Under the pieces are notes generated by a model. It made no database searches. It had not been told where the DNA came from and worked only from the letters and a program-made list of their open reading frames with translations. From Planktothrix rubescens CCAP 1459/22 (lineage in GTDB: Bacteria > Cyanobacteriota > Cyanobacteriia > Cyanobacteriales > Microcoleaceae), in assembly GCA_904830895.1 (NCBI GenBank), contig LR882958.1:1730001-1794000 (forward strand): a DNA stretch of 64,000 bases. The letters run 5' to 3'. The position numbers and the translations under genes were made by a program. The first letter of the stretch is position 1; every line of letters begins with the position of its first letter. This document shows, piece after piece, positions 9,209 through 18,672 of this stretch.

Positions 9209-9879
9209 CTTTTACATCAGACGAATCACAACATTCAGACCTCATGGCAGATACGGACGAACGTTCCCAGGAGTTTTCACCCGGAGAGCGACGTTGGTAT
9301 GCTGTTCAGGTAGCTTCTGGCTGTGAAAAACGAGTCAAAGCGAACCTGGAACAACGGGTACAAACCCTAGATGTTGCGGAACGAATTTTGAAGGTGGAAA
9401 TTCCCCACACCCCAATGATTAAACTGCGGAAAGATGGCAGTCGTCAACATGGTGAGGAGAAAGTGTTTCCAGGTTATGTTCTCATCCAGATGAGACTAAA
9501 ATGGAATAACGAACTCAATCGCTGGGAAATTGACGATGAAGCTTGGCAGGTGGTCAAGAACACACCGCACGTTATCAACTTCGTTGGGGCGGAACAAAAA
9601 CGGCATTCCGGTCGGGGTCGAGGTCACGTTAAACCTCTACCACTGAGCAATGCTGAGGTGGAACGAATCTTCAGACAAGCGCAACAACAGGAACCGATTG
9701 TCAAGGCAGCAATGGCGATTGGGGATCATATCACCGTGCTTTCAGGGCCTTTTAAAGACTTTGAAGGAGATGTGATTGAAGTTAGTCCAGAGCGGAGTAA
9801 GCTTAAAGCTCTACTTTCGATTTTTGGACGGGATACTCCAGTAGAATTAGAGTTTAATCAGGTTGAAAAACAAGGCTAA
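9205..9879 (+). CDS. nusG: Transcription termination/antitermination protein NusG
   Basis: NusG binds RNA polymerase and links it to Rho or to the ribosome. The NGN domain starts at RRWYAVQVASGCEKRVKANL and continues through KVFPGYVLIQMRL and NTPHVINFVG; the KOW domain is DHITVLSGPFKDFEGDVIEV near the C-terminus. The chosen ATG at 9205 overlaps the secE stop (ATGA); an internal ATG at 9244 is an alternative and would drop a non-conserved N-terminal tail. rplK follows after 3 nt. Confidence 0.95.
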   Translation: MTFTSDESQHSDLMADTDERSQEFSPGERRWYAVQVASGCEKRVKANLEQRVQTLDVAERILKVEIPHTPMIKLRKDGSRQHGEEKVFPGYVLIQMRLKWNNELNRWEIDDEAWQVVKNTPHVINFVGAEQKRHSGRGRGHVKPLPLSNAEVERIFRQAQQQEPIVKAAMAIGDHITVLSGPFKDFEGDVIEVSPERSKLKALLSIFGRDTPVELEFNQVEKQG

Positions 9880-9882
9880 GGA

Positions 9883-10308
9883 ATGGCAAAGAAAGTTGTA
9901 GCAGTTATTAAGTTGGCAATTACTGCGGGCAAAGCCAACCCTGCACCCCCAATTGGCCCAGCCTTGGGTCAACATGGGGTGAATATTATGGCGTTTTGCA
10001 AAGAGTATAACGCCAGAACCGCAGATAAAGTAGGTCTTGTAGTTCCGGTAGAAATTTCGGTTTTTGAAGACCGGAGTTTTACCTTTGTTCTCAAGACTCC
10101 TCCGGCTTCGGTATTAATTCGTAAAGCCGCTGGAGTTGAACGGGGATCGGGAGAACCGAACCGCAAGAAAGTCGGCCAAATTACGCAAGCTCAGTTACGA
10201 GAAATTGCAGAAACCAAAATGCCCGACTTAAATGCGAATGATGTGGAAGCGGCCATGAAAATTGTGGCTGGAACCGCCCGCAATATGGGTGTGACCGTTG
10301 TTGATTAA
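9883..10308 (+). CDS. rplK: 50S ribosomal protein L11
   Basis: L11 forms the GTPase-associated centre with L10 and L7/L12. All signatures are present: [20 protein letters not shown] with the proline-rich N-domain, [21 protein letters not shown], and the C-terminal RNA-binding domain ending [14 protein letters not shown]. The 141-residue length is standard. It is 3 nt after nusG. Unusually, the next gene rplA begins 580 bp downstream, because an insertion-like element lies between them. Confidence 0.97.
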   Translation: MAKKVVAVIKLAITAGKANPAPPIGPALGQHGVNIMAFCKEYNARTADKVGLVVPVEISVFEDRSFTFVLKTPPASVLIRKAAGVERGSGEPNRKKVGQITQAQLREIAETKMPDLNANDVEAAMKIVAGTARNMGVTVVD

Positions 10309-10346
10309 GCTTATTTGTGACTGATCACCAAAAAACGAGCGAGAAG

Positions 10347-10747
10347 CCCCTGGCTTTAGACATGGGGAGGAAAGTGGCTGCGGTTTCAACCGCCTTCAAT
10401 ATTTCCTGATCTAACTGATTGAAAAGTTGAGTTAGAATAGATCGTAAGTAAAACAACCATCTGCGTGTTGAAACACTCTAGTATCGGAGAAATCCCGGCA
10501 CAGTGAGCCACCACACTCCTTGAGGAGTAGTAAGCCTGTATAACTGACAAGTAATGGCAGAGTGTGAAGCGTACCTATCTGGCGTTGTGATGGTCTATGA
10601 AAACAAACACAATTTAAAAGTAAGCGCAATTGCAATATCTTTTATAAGGGTAGTTGTTTTGAGCGTGTAGAGGTGATTTGATAGCGCCTTTGAGAGTTTT
10701 CGGATTCATTCAAGAATCCCCGTGGCTTCAGCCCTGGGGAGTATCAA
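10347..10747 (+). mobile_element. Putative non-autonomous IS200/IS605-type element between rplK and rplA
   Basis: The 580-bp gap between rplK and rplA has no plausible gene. It is bounded by two imperfect hairpins of the kind found at the ends of IS200/IS605 elements: CCCCTGGCTTTAGACATGGGG at 10347-10367, and GAATCCCC...GGGGAGTATCAA at 10714-10747. The interior, about 340 nt, has further small hairpins but no TnpA or TnpB frame. The reading as a PATE/MITE-like derivative is inference from the end hairpins and the disrupted operon. The exact left boundary is uncertain and may be upstream of 10347. The remaining 140 bp before rplA look like ordinary leader. Confidence 0.6.
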
Positions 10748-10888
10748 GGCATTCAAACTGTTGGTGGTCTCAATAAGCAGCCTATTGGCAACAAGTCAAT
10801 TAATTCCTAGTAGTTTAGGGAATTTCCGTTAACCCTTTATTGGGGGAGAGGTACATCTTCGTTATCACCCCAGGAGATATAGAATAGA

Positions 10889-11605
10889 ATGGCAAGACAA
10901 GAATCCCGTCGATTACGAGAACTAAGAAAAAAGGTTGAAGACCGACCTTACGAACCTTTAGAGGCGATTAATCTGTTGAAGGAAACCGCTACAGCTAAGT
11001 TTCCTGAATCAGCCGAAGCCCATATTCGTTTAGGTATTGACCCCAAATATACCGACCAACAACTCCGAACAACGGTAAGCTTACCCAAAGGTACGGGTCA
11101 AGTGATCCGGGTGGCGGTATTAGCAAAAGGGGAAAAAGTCACCGAAGCTCAAGCAGCCGGGGCTGATCTGGTTGGATCTGAAGATTTAATTAATGATATC
11201 CAGAAGGGAATGCTGGATTTTGATTGCTTAATTGCCACACCGGATATGATGCCTCAAGTGGCGAAACTGGGGCGTTTATTGGGGCCGAAGGGCTTAATGC
11301 CTTCTCCTAAAGGGGGAACGGTGACAACGGATGTGGCAAAGGCGATCGCCGAATTTAAGGCTGGGAAGTTAGAATTCCGGGCTGATCGTACCGGGATCGT
11401 TCACGTTATGTTTGGGAAAACTGCATTCTCCGCAGCAGATTTGCTGGTGAACCTATCCACTCTGCAAGAGTGTATTGACCGCAACCGTCCTTCTGGGGCT
11501 AAGGGTCGTTACTGGCGTAGTGTGTTTGTCGCGTCTACGATGGGGCCGTCAATTGAAGTGGATATTACGGCTCTGCGGGAACTGAAAATTGCGGACATCG
11601 TTTAA
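10889..11605 (+). CDS. rplA: 50S ribosomal protein L1
   Basis: L1 forms the mobile stalk at the E site and can repress its own operon. The 238-residue product contains [19 protein letters not shown], the switch region [20 protein letters not shown], and the signature [19 protein letters not shown]. The C-terminus has [17 protein letters not shown]. An ATG at 10889 follows AGGAGAT. It is separated from rplK by the putative mobile element, so it may need a promoter inside or after that element. Confidence 0.97.
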   Translation: MARQESRRLRELRKKVEDRPYEPLEAINLLKETATAKFPESAEAHIRLGIDPKYTDQQLRTTVSLPKGTGQVIRVAVLAKGEKVTEAQAAGADLVGSEDLINDIQKGMLDFDCLIATPDMMPQVAKLGRLLGPKGLMPSPKGGTVTTDVAKAIAEFKAGKLEFRADRTGIVHVMFGKTAFSAADLLVNLSTLQECIDRNRPSGAKGRYWRSVFVASTMGPSIEVDITALRELKIADIV

Positions 11606-11739
11606 TCAAAGGATTTCAGCCATCCTGTGGGTGTAATTCGCCTAGAGGATGTTCTGATTTCCTTGGTGATCTAGTCGGAATTGGGGGTTGACAAATCCAA
11701 TAAAATATGCAATGATTAAAGACTGCGTATTTAAACCAA

Positions 11740-11908
11740 TAAACGACTAACTCACCGCAGACAGCAGGGGCGAAACGCTTAATTTCCTGCCGAGGTTCAA
11801 TAAGTTTAAAGCTAAACAATCAGGTTACAGACCTAACTAATCTGTCTGTGTTGATGATTTATGTTTAAGTTTTAAGTTTTGACCTCGGTGAAAAAACCGA
11901 GGTTTTTT
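11740..11908 (+). promoter_or_regulatory. L10 (rplJ) leader with attenuator-like hairpin
   Basis: About 410 bp separate rplA from rplJ. The segment CCGCAGACAGCAGG with GCCGAGGTTC resembles the L10 leader, an mRNA structure that binds L10 or the L10-L7/L12 complex to repress rplJL. Further down, ACCTCGGT (11882-11889) and ACCGAGGT (11896-11903) form an 8-bp hairpin followed by a T-run, a factor-independent terminator. CCGAGGTT at 11790-11797 in the leader can pair with GACCTCGG at 11881-11888, so the two structures could compete. The L10 leader call is from recalled motif; the competing hairpin is seen directly. Confidence 0.7.
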
Positions 11909-12018
11909 ATGGCGAAATCGCTGCTGTTTTATCGGGGAAGGAGTCAACCGTTGTGGATCATTACATCGCCTTGAGGAGATGAAAATGGGCTGCAATGCTA
12001 CACGGAGGTTCAACAAGA

Positions 12019-12567
12019 ATGGGAAGAACCCTAGAAAATAAACAAGAAATTGTTGCTGAACTTAAGGAAACCCTTAAAGATTCACAACTGGCTATTGTGA
12101 TTGACTATAACGGTCTGTCCGTTGCAGAAATCACTAATTTACGGCAACAGTTGCGTCCTTCAGGTAGTGTTTGCAAGGTAACAAAAAATACCTTAATGCG
12201 AATTGCCATTCAAGGTCAAAGCAACTGGGAGCCGTTGAATGGGTTGCTCAAGGGTTCTAACGCCTTTTTATTAATCAAGGAAGACTTCGGTAGTGCCATC
12301 AAAGCCTACCAAGCCTTCCAAAAGGCTTCTAAAAAGACGGAAGTTCGCGGCGGCGTCATGGAAGGCAGGCTGCTGAGTGAAAGTGACGTTAAAGCATTAG
12401 GAGATTTACCCTCCAAAGAGCAACTTATGGCTCAAATTGCTGGGGCTATCAATGGTGTGGCGACTCAACTGGCCGTCGGTATCAACGAGGTTCCGGGATC
12501 TTTGGCACGGGCACTTAACGCCTATGTCGAAAAAGATCAAGATGGCTCAAATGACGAAGCTGCTTAG
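12019..12567 (+). CDS. rplJ: 50S ribosomal protein L10
   Basis: L10 anchors L7/L12 dimers on the stalk. The product begins [19 protein letters not shown], continues with [20 protein letters not shown] and [12 protein letters not shown], and ends in the amphipathic helix that binds L7/L12. The ATG at 12019 has GGAGG 10 nt upstream and gives about 182 residues, normal for the family; an earlier ATG at 11995 would add eight residues. It forms an operon with rplL and is probably controlled by the leader upstream. Confidence 0.95.
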   Translation: MGRTLENKQEIVAELKETLKDSQLAIVIDYNGLSVAEITNLRQQLRPSGSVCKVTKNTLMRIAIQGQSNWEPLNGLLKGSNAFLLIKEDFGSAIKAYQAFQKASKKTEVRGGVMEGRLLSESDVKALGDLPSKEQLMAQIAGAINGVATQLAVGINEVPGSLARALNAYVEKDQDGSNDEAA

Positions 12568-12631
12568 TTTTTATCTGGCTTTGGCAACAAGTCTCAAATA
12601 CAAACCGTTACATTGTCTAGGAGTTTAAGAA

Positions 12632-13018
12632 ATGTCTGCAACTACTGATCAAATTCTGGAACAACTGAAGTCTTTAACGCTGTTAGAAGCGTCTGAATTA
12701 GTCAAACAAATTGAAGAAGCTTTTGGTGTGAGCGCCGCGGCTCCTGTGGGTGTTGCGATGGTTGCTTCTGGTGCGGCTGCTCCCGTGGAAGAAGTTGAAG
12801 AAAAAACCGAATTTGATGTCATCTTGGACGAATTCCCTGCTGATAAGAAAATTGCCATTCTGAAAGTGGTGCGTGAACTGACTGGTTTAGGTCTGAAAGA
12901 AGCTAAAGATTTAGTGGAAGCAGCACCCAAAGAGGTTAAAAAAGCTACTAATAAAGATGACGCTGAAAACACCAAGAAAAAACTTGAGGAAGCTGGTGCT
13001 AAAGCTTCCATTAAATAG
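12632..13018 (+). CDS. rplL: 50S ribosomal protein L7/L12
   Basis: This acidic stalk protein recruits translation factors. The N-terminal dimerisation part ([20 protein letters not shown]) is followed by an Ala/Val-rich hinge and the C-terminal domain with [19 protein letters not shown] and [18 protein letters not shown]. Its 128 residues are standard. It starts 64 nt after rplJ and is followed by a clear terminator, which ends the ribosomal block. Confidence 0.97.
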   Translation: MSATTDQILEQLKSLTLLEASELVKQIEEAFGVSAAAPVGVAMVASGAAAPVEEVEEKTEFDVILDEFPADKKIAILKVVRELTGLGLKEAKDLVEAAPKEVKKATNKDDAENTKKKLEEAGAKASIK

Positions 13019-13057
13019 TTTTAACGGAGTTTTGTTTTAGTTTTTTTATTCATCCCT

Positions 13058-13090
13058 AACCTGGTTTCTGATTCAGAAATCAGGTTTTTT
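13058..13090 (+). terminator. Factor-independent terminator of rplJL
   Basis: AACCTGGTTTCTG pairs with CAGAAATCAGGTT through a short loop and is followed by TTTTTT. It is 40 nt after the rplL stop. Confidence 0.9.
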
Positions 13091-13110
13091 GCTTGATGAA
13101 AAATAGAAAA

Positions 13111-13134
13111 AGAGACGCGCCGTGGCCCGTCTCT
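13111..13134. repeat. Dispersed palindromic repeat (AGAGACG family)
   Basis: AGAGACG and CGTCTCT flank a GC-rich centre. It belongs to the same family as the hairpin at 91-121 and lies in the convergent space between rplL and the UspA gene. Confidence 0.6.
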
Positions 13135-13157
13135 ACAATCAATTAAAATTAATCCTT

Positions 13158-13631
13158 TTAATCTTCAGGTTGCTGTACAACTAATACGGAACATTTGACA
13201 TGGTGAACCACATAATTACTCACACTTCCTAAAAATAATTCTGCCAATTCTGAACGGTTGCGTCTTCCGACAATCACTAAATCAGCGCCCCATTTTTTGG
13301 TCATTTCTCGTATCCAATATCCCGCTTCTCCCACTTGATATTCCGTTTCAATAGAAACTCCCTGCTGCTGGGCATAACTAACAAAGGTGGCTAACCACCC
13401 AGAGACTTGATTAATTTCTTTTTCAATTAATTCATGTTGAATTTGTGCGACTTGGTTTAACCGTTGACCATATAAATCCCCCGGAGAACCCAAAATCATC
13501 GGTGATACACTAATACAATGAAACAGTTTTAACTGACTTTCGTACAGTTTGGCTAGTTGCAAAGCTTGATCAAAAACAAACTCTGCTTGGGGAGTTCGAT
13601 CAATTGATACTAAAATTTTTTGATAGGCCAT
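13158..13631 (-). CDS. Universal stress protein (UspA family)
   Basis: The 157-residue single Usp domain starts with YQKILVSIDRTPQAEFVFDQ (strand 1 and the conserved Asp) and contains the ATP-binding type signature LVIVGRRNRSELAELFLGSVSNYVVHH, where G-x2-G-x9-G(S) is largely kept (the first glycine spacing is GRRNRSELAELFLGS). It ends CSVLVVQQ. Such cytoplasmic proteins respond to starvation or stress. It is monocistronic, convergent with rplL and divergent from leuB. Confidence 0.9.
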   Translation of the reverse strand: MAYQKILVSIDRTPQAEFVFDQALQLAKLYESQLKLFHCISVSPMILGSPGDLYGQRLNQVAQIQHELIEKEINQVSGWLATFVSYAQQQGVSIETEYQVGEAGYWIREMTKKWGADLVIVGRRNRSELAELFLGSVSNYVVHHVKCSVLVVQQPED

Positions 13632-13830
13632 ATTCTTGTCCTCCTTAACTGGTTTAATTCCGTTATTGGTCGAGTTCTAAAATCTCTTGTCTAAAAATGT
13701 TTAATTTCCCACTTCCTATTTTAAACTAAACATGATATTTTTTCGTAAAAGAATGCTATATTTGAAGGTTGGGCGATCGCTAACCCGGTTCACCCTCGTC
13801 TAAACTAATCTGTTTTGTTTTCTTAGGATT

Positions 13831-14928
13831 ATGAGTCAAAACTACCGCATTACTCTCCTTCCTGGCGATGGAATCGGCCCTGAAATTATAGCGGTGGCGG
13901 TCGATGCGTTAAAAGTCGTTGGCAACCAACTGAATATTACTTTCGATTTTCACCAAGCATTGATGGGAGGGGCTGCCATTGACGCCACCGGAGAACCCCT
14001 TCCCCCAGAAACCTTAGAACATTGTCTCAAGAGTGATGCGGTGCTGTTAGCGGCGATTGGCGGATACAAATGGGACAATTTACCCCGCCATCAACGGCCA
14101 GAAACCGGGTTATTAGGGTTACGGGCGGGATTAAAATTATTTGCTAATTTGCGTCCCGCTACCATTTTACCTCATTTAATTGATGCTTCTTCTTTGAAAA
14201 AAGAAATAGTAGAAGGGGTGGATATTATGGTTGTCCGCGAACTTACTGGGGGGATTTATTTTGGACAACCCAAGGGCATTTTTCAGACGGAAACCGGAGA
14301 AAAACGGGGTGTTAATACGATGGCCTATACCGAATCTGAGATTGATCGGATTGGCCGTGTCGGATTTGAAACCGCCCGGAAACGTCGGGGGAGACTTTGT
14401 TCTGTGGATAAGGCAAATGTCTTAGATGTGTCTCAGTTATGGCGGGATCGAATTATCCTACTTGCCTCTGAATACCCCGACGTTAAATTATCTCATTTAT
14501 ATGTTGACAACGCGGCTATGCAGTTAGTTCGCGCCCCGAAACAGTTTGATACGATCGTGACGGGGAATTTATTTGGTGATATTCTCTCCGATGCTGCGGC
14601 TATGTTAACCGGAAGTATCGGGATGTTACCGTCTGCTAGTTTGGGGGAATCTGGCCCTGGGGTATTTGAACCCGTTCATGGTTCAGCCCCCGATATTGCG
14701 GGACAGGATAAGGCTAATCCCCTTGCCCAAGTCCTGAGCGCGGCGATGATGTTACGCTATGGTTTAGATCAACCCGTGGCGGCGGATAAACTAGAAAATG
14801 CGGTTTTAAAAGTCTTGGATTGGGGATATCGGACTGGGGATATTATGTCTGAGGGGATGAAATTAGTCGGTTGTCAGCAAATAGGAGAAATATTGTTAAA
14901 AGCCCTAGAAGAAAACTATAGCAATTAA
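13831..14928 (+). CDS. leuB: 3-isopropylmalate dehydrogenase
   Basis: It oxidises and decarboxylates 3-isopropylmalate to 2-oxoisocaproate in leucine synthesis, with NAD+. The 365-residue sequence starts with [11 protein letters not shown] and has the substrate-binding [12 protein letters not shown] loop (LeuB-type, not Icd-type) and the metal/NAD signature [20 protein letters not shown]. The downstream [15 protein letters not shown] is also typical. The ATG at 13831 is the natural start. No other leu gene is adjacent. Confidence 0.96.
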   Translation: MSQNYRITLLPGDGIGPEIIAVAVDALKVVGNQLNITFDFHQALMGGAAIDATGEPLPPETLEHCLKSDAVLLAAIGGYKWDNLPRHQRPETGLLGLRAGLKLFANLRPATILPHLIDASSLKKEIVEGVDIMVVRELTGGIYFGQPKGIFQTETGEKRGVNTMAYTESEIDRIGRVGFETARKRRGRLCSVDKANVLDVSQLWRDRIILLASEYPDVKLSHLYVDNAAMQLVRAPKQFDTIVTGNLFGDILSDAAAMLTGSIGMLPSASLGESGPGVFEPVHGSAPDIAGQDKANPLAQVLSAAMMLRYGLDQPVAADKLENAVLKVLDWGYRTGDIMSEGMKLVGCQQIGEILLKALEENYSN

Positions 14929-14938
14929 AAATAATAAA

Positions 14939-14973
14939 GAGCGCTCTCCCCCTTTCAGTTCAACAGAGCGCTC
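14939..14973 (+). terminator. Inverted repeat after leuB
   Basis: GAGCGCTCT at 14939-14947 and AGAGCGCTC at 14965-14973 are exact inverted copies separated by 17 nt, starting 10 nt after the leuB stop. Each arm also contains the palindrome GAGCGCTC. There is no T-run, so it may be a 3'-end protecting hairpin. Confidence 0.55.
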
Positions 14974-15048
14974 AGTCCCCAAAATTTCATCACAAAAGTA
15001 TTTTATCATAGCGGCCTCGAAAACGATACTCCCCTAGGGTAGAAAATT

Positions 15049-17523
15049 TTAGATAGCATCCATTTCATGAGTACAATAGCAGGCGCGTCCCTGCTGTTTA
15101 GCTAGATACAAGGCTTGATCCGCACCCCCAATTAAAGCAGAGGGGGAGATTTCATCGGAAGGGATGGTACAAGCTATTCCTAAACTCAAAGTTAGCCATT
15201 GACTGACCCTGGAATTGGCATGGGGCAATTGCAGTTGTAGCATAGAATTTTGAATGTGTTGCGCCAGCTTAATCGCCTGATTCCAAGAAGTATGCGGCAA
15301 AATAATTGCAAATTCTTCGCCACCATATCGAGCAACCAAATCCACAGGATCTCGTAGAATATTCTCAAGGGCTTGAGCGACTTTTTTCAAACAGCTATCT
15401 CCGGTAAGATGTCCATAGTAATCATTGTATTGTTTGAAATAGTCAATATCACATAAAATCAAAGCTAAAGAACTTTTTTCCGCCTGTAAATCTTGCCATT
15501 GTTGTTCCAAATATTGATCAAAACGGCGACGATTGGCAACTTGAGTTAAACCGTCAATGGTAGCTAGGCGTAGTAATTGTTGGTTAGCAATTTGTAATTC
15601 TTGATAGATTTTAGACTGTTGAATTGCGATCGCTAATTGTTCTGAAATTGCACAGGTTAACTCGATTTCCGATTCTTTCCAACCATTCAGATTTTGCTGT
15701 TTAAGTAATCCCAAACAGCCCCAAATTTCAGAGCCAACCCGCAAAGGAATCGGCAACCAATTTCCTAAAATTCCGGTTAAATGTTGAATTTCCTCGGAAG
15801 TAAGAACATTAAAATCATCACTTTCTAAACAATATGTTTGTTGCATCGGAGAAAAAACTGGAGGAATAATAGAGTGATGATCACCAAAGCAAGCCACCTC
15901 TTGCCATTGTTTTTGCTGGGGAAGATATTGCAAAATACAAGCCCTATCCAAGCCTAATACACTAACAATTTCAGTAATAGCCATTGAAAAAATTGTATCC
16001 AAGTCTAAGGATTGACGAATTACTTGAATCACCTGATTTAAAATTTGGGCGCGATGAGCTTGATCTTGAATTTCTTGATAGAGGTGACCTTGTTGAATTG
16101 CAATTCCCACCTGTTCTGATATTTGTCGCAATAAGTTGGCTTCCCATTTTAACCAATGGCGTAAACCCTGATTTTTATCAACAATTAAAAGTCCCCAAAG
16201 TTGATTCATTTCCAATAAAGGAACCATAATTGCAGAATCAATTCCCCAATATTTGATCACCTTAAACATTTCTGGATCAGTCGGATCATGATGAATATTA
16301 TTCAGAACTCTAATTCCACCTTGACTAAATTTTTCATAGCAGTCTAAAGGAATTAAAGGAGTTGGCGAGGGTTGGGTTTTTAACAATTCATTGGGGTTGG
16401 TTTCCGCAATAATTTTTCCTTGACGATTAGGAAAAATTCGATAAATAAAAACCCGATCACATTCAAGTAACTGTTGAACTTCCGTGACTGTTGTATTCAG
16501 AATATCCTCTAAATTCAAGGATTGACGAATTTTATGGGTAATTTCCCAAATCAAATGTTCTTGAACAATCATTTGACATAATGCTTTTTCGGCCCGTTTC
16601 AGGGGCGTAATATCTTGAAAAGTGGATAAAAATAACGGATTATCCTGATCTTCCATCATTACTGTAGATAAAAGCAAGGTTTTTAACTCTCCATTTTTAG
16701 TAGGAATTGTTGTTTCTGCATTAAAGATTGAACCCATTAAAGCCACATTGTCTAATCGGCTTTGAGCTTGGCTATAGGATTTGGAACCCGGATATAATAG
16801 GGCTAAAAAATCTGAATGAGATTGAGCATCTTCCAAAGAGTATCCAGTGATTTCTGTCATTTTAGAATTAAAAATATAAAAATTACCTTTTTGATCACTG
16901 AGGGTAATTCCACTACCAACGGTTTCAATCACTGTTTTTAAACGATTTTCTGCTGTTGATAGTTGCATTTCTGCTTCTTTGCGATCGGTGATATCAACGA
17001 AGTAACCAAGGATTTCGGAAATATTTCCTCCTTCATCTTTAATCAGGAGCATTTCCACTCGTAACCAGCAAAAATTTCCGTTAAAGTGTAGGAATTGAGC
17101 TTCATGAATATAGTTCCCCTTGACTAATAATTGCACAAAAGCATTCTGCCATTTATCTTGATCTGAAGGAGGAACATAGGTGTGCCAAACATCATTTTCT
17201 CTTAACAATATAGCAACATCATATCCTAATAAGATTTTAACATTATTACTGATAAATGTTATTGGATATTTGGGTTGTGGTTGACAACTAAAAATCACCA
17301 CTTGGCTACTATCAAGAAGTTGTTTAACCCTTTCTTTGGTTTGGAAAGAATGATTCAGGAGCCCATTATTATTTGAATTTGATTCAATTAGATCTGCTGT
17401 TTCATTTTGAGAATCTGGGTATTGCATAAAATTAATTTGACGGATTATCCACTCCGTTAATGTTTTAATCAAACTCAGACATTTATGAACTAATATTGAT
17501 CGACCTAAAGTGATGACTTTCAT
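15049..17523 (-). CDS. Diguanylate cyclase with PAS-PAC and GAF domains
   Basis: This 824-residue sensory protein would make cyclic di-GMP. In order there are two PAS/PAC modules (about residues 65-190 and 190-315; each ends in a PAC-like GYFVDITDRKEAE or STFQDITPLKRAE), two GAF domains (about 330-500 and 510-650; ECDRVFIYRI and LDRACILQYL), and a C-terminal GGDEF domain (about 655-815). The active loop is ARYGGEEFAIILP, a functional GGEEF variant. There is no EAL domain. The absence of conserved GAF cysteines argues against a simple phycocyanobilin-binding GAF. The first 30 residues are poorly conserved in character, so the start could be the internal ATG of MQYPDSQNE. Confidence 0.9.
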   Translation of the reverse strand: MKVITLGRSILVHKCLSLIKTLTEWIIRQINFMQYPDSQNETADLIESNSNNNGLLNHSFQTKERVKQLLDSSQVVIFSCQPQPKYPITFISNNVKILLGYDVAILLRENDVWHTYVPPSDQDKWQNAFVQLLVKGNYIHEAQFLHFNGNFCWLRVEMLLIKDEGGNISEILGYFVDITDRKEAEMQLSTAENRLKTVIETVGSGITLSDQKGNFYIFNSKMTEITGYSLEDAQSHSDFLALLYPGSKSYSQAQSRLDNVALMGSIFNAETTIPTKNGELKTLLLSTVMMEDQDNPLFLSTFQDITPLKRAEKALCQMIVQEHLIWEITHKIRQSLNLEDILNTTVTEVQQLLECDRVFIYRIFPNRQGKIIAETNPNELLKTQPSPTPLIPLDCYEKFSQGGIRVLNNIHHDPTDPEMFKVIKYWGIDSAIMVPLLEMNQLWGLLIVDKNQGLRHWLKWEANLLRQISEQVGIAIQQGHLYQEIQDQAHRAQILNQVIQVIRQSLDLDTIFSMAITEIVSVLGLDRACILQYLPQQKQWQEVACFGDHHSIIPPVFSPMQQTYCLESDDFNVLTSEEIQHLTGILGNWLPIPLRVGSEIWGCLGLLKQQNLNGWKESEIELTCAISEQLAIAIQQSKIYQELQIANQQLLRLATIDGLTQVANRRRFDQYLEQQWQDLQAEKSSLALILCDIDYFKQYNDYYGHLTGDSCLKKVAQALENILRDPVDLVARYGGEEFAIILPHTSWNQAIKLAQHIQNSMLQLQLPHANSRVSQWLTLSLGIACTIPSDEISPSALIGGADQALYLAKQQGRACYCTHEMDAI

Positions 17524-17794
17524 TTAGATTTAAAAAATGTCAGTATTTGAGAGAACGATCAATATTAGCCTTAATTTTCTTAATTTTTCCTCTATCTAAG
17601 GCTAGGAAAATACTAGGCAAATAGGCTTATTTTTTCAAAAAAATAATTTTTCAGATGAAGACTATTACCCCCAGAGTCAAACCTGGAGGAAAATTGGTTG
17701 CTATAGAAAAAAGAATAGATGTGACAGGCACTATTATGATCAAACTTCAAGCTGGACTTGATTGGCGTTGATCCTAGCATACCAACGAGAATAA

Positions 17795-17867
17795 TGGAGA
17801 ATAGGGGATTCGAACCCCTGACCTCTGCGGTGCGATCGCAGCACTCTACCAACTGAGCTAATTCCCC
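17795..17867 (-). tRNA. trnA: tRNA-Ala (CGC anticodon)
   Basis: On the minus strand the acceptor GGGGAAT pairs with ATTCTCC, the D arm is GCTC...GAGT, the anticodon stem CTGCG/CGCAG encloses ATCGCAC (anticodon CGC), and the T arm has GGGG TTCGAAT CCCC. The CCA end is not encoded. The anticodon stem-loop contains a full HIP1 octamer GCGATCGC. Confidence 0.93.
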
Positions 17868-17884
17868 CGGTGCGAGTCAAAGGA

Positions 17885-18652
17885 TCAAAGTGTGAGGAAT
17901 GATCTCTGACTCCGATTTACTATTGTAACACAACTAAACCTGAGATTGCAAAGGTTCCTGTAAAAATATTTTTTGCATCCGCTCAAGTTCGAGATCACCG
18001 AAGCGATCAACGGCCCAATTTGCCAGCGTTGCAGGATATGGAGGGGATAGGTATGGGCGACACCAATAACTTGCATTCCGGCCCGCCTCGCCGCCGTGAT
18101 CCCCACGCAGGTATCCTCTACGGCTAGACATTCCGATGGTTGTAAATTTAGGTGAGGGTAAGCCTGATTTAATCGTTGCAGGCCTAACAAATAGCCTTCC
18201 GGTTCAGGTTTACTTAGGGTAATCTCATCCCCGGCCACAATAATTGGAAAATACTCTTTCAGGCCACTACGAGTTAACACCAATTCCACTTCCGCCCGTA
18301 ACGCCCCGGTGACAATTGCTAATTTCAGATCCGCCGCTTGCAACTGTTGGAGCAATTTCTCCAGACCTGGATAGAGGGGCAGTTGTGCTAATTGTTCTAA
18401 ATAATTGCGATAGCTAATAGATTTACGTTCAATTAACTGATCTAAATAGGCATTAGTAACAGCGCGATCTCGATAGGTTAATAGGTCAGTTAAACAGGCG
18501 CGATCGCTCCTTCCCAAAGAAAATTTGCGAATTTCATCAGGTTGAGAACGGAGGTTTTCTGTTAACAAAAGTTCGGCAATGAGTCGTTCATGAATGGACT
18601 CATCGTTAATAATAATTCCATTAAAATCAAATAGAACTGCCTTTAAACTCAT
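17885..18652 (-). CDS. HAD-superfamily phosphatase/phosphomutase, frameshifted at the 3' end
   Basis: This looks like a beta-phosphoglucomutase/phosphatase-type HAD protein. Motif I is FDFNGIIIND (first Asp in place, second position Asn), motif II is IVTGAL, and motif III/IV is KPEPEGYLL with AVEDTCVGITAARRAGM. After HTYPLHILQR the reading frame changes into a tail with no family resemblance. The +1-shifted frame continues with ANWAVDRFGDLELERMQ and stops at 17934, which is the usual ending of this cyanobacterial group. A one-base loss near 18020-18028 explains this. The motif I second Asp being Asn is unusual for a phosphatase. It sits next to the glycogen debranching gene in the same direction. 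Confidence 0.75.
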   Translation of the reverse strand: MSLKAVLFDFNGIIINDESIHERLIAELLLTENLRSQPDEIRKFSLGRSDRACLTDLLTYRDRAVTNAYLDQLIERKSISYRNYLEQLAQLPLYPGLEKLLQQLQAADLKLAIVTGALRAEVELVLTRSGLKEYFPIIVAGDEITLSKPEPEGYLLGLQRLNQAYPHLNLQPSECLAVEDTCVGITAARRAGMQVIGVAHTYPLHILQRWQIGPLIASVISNLSGCKKYFYRNLCNLRFSCVTIVNRSQRSFLTL

Positions 18653-18672
18653 GGTTTTTTACAACCCTTGAT

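Noticed and set aside
12649-13011. A 120-codon open frame antisense to rplL
   Set aside because: It is a shadow of the Ala/Lys/Glu-rich rplL codons; composition is Ser/Ala-rich low complexity, with no ribosome-binding site.
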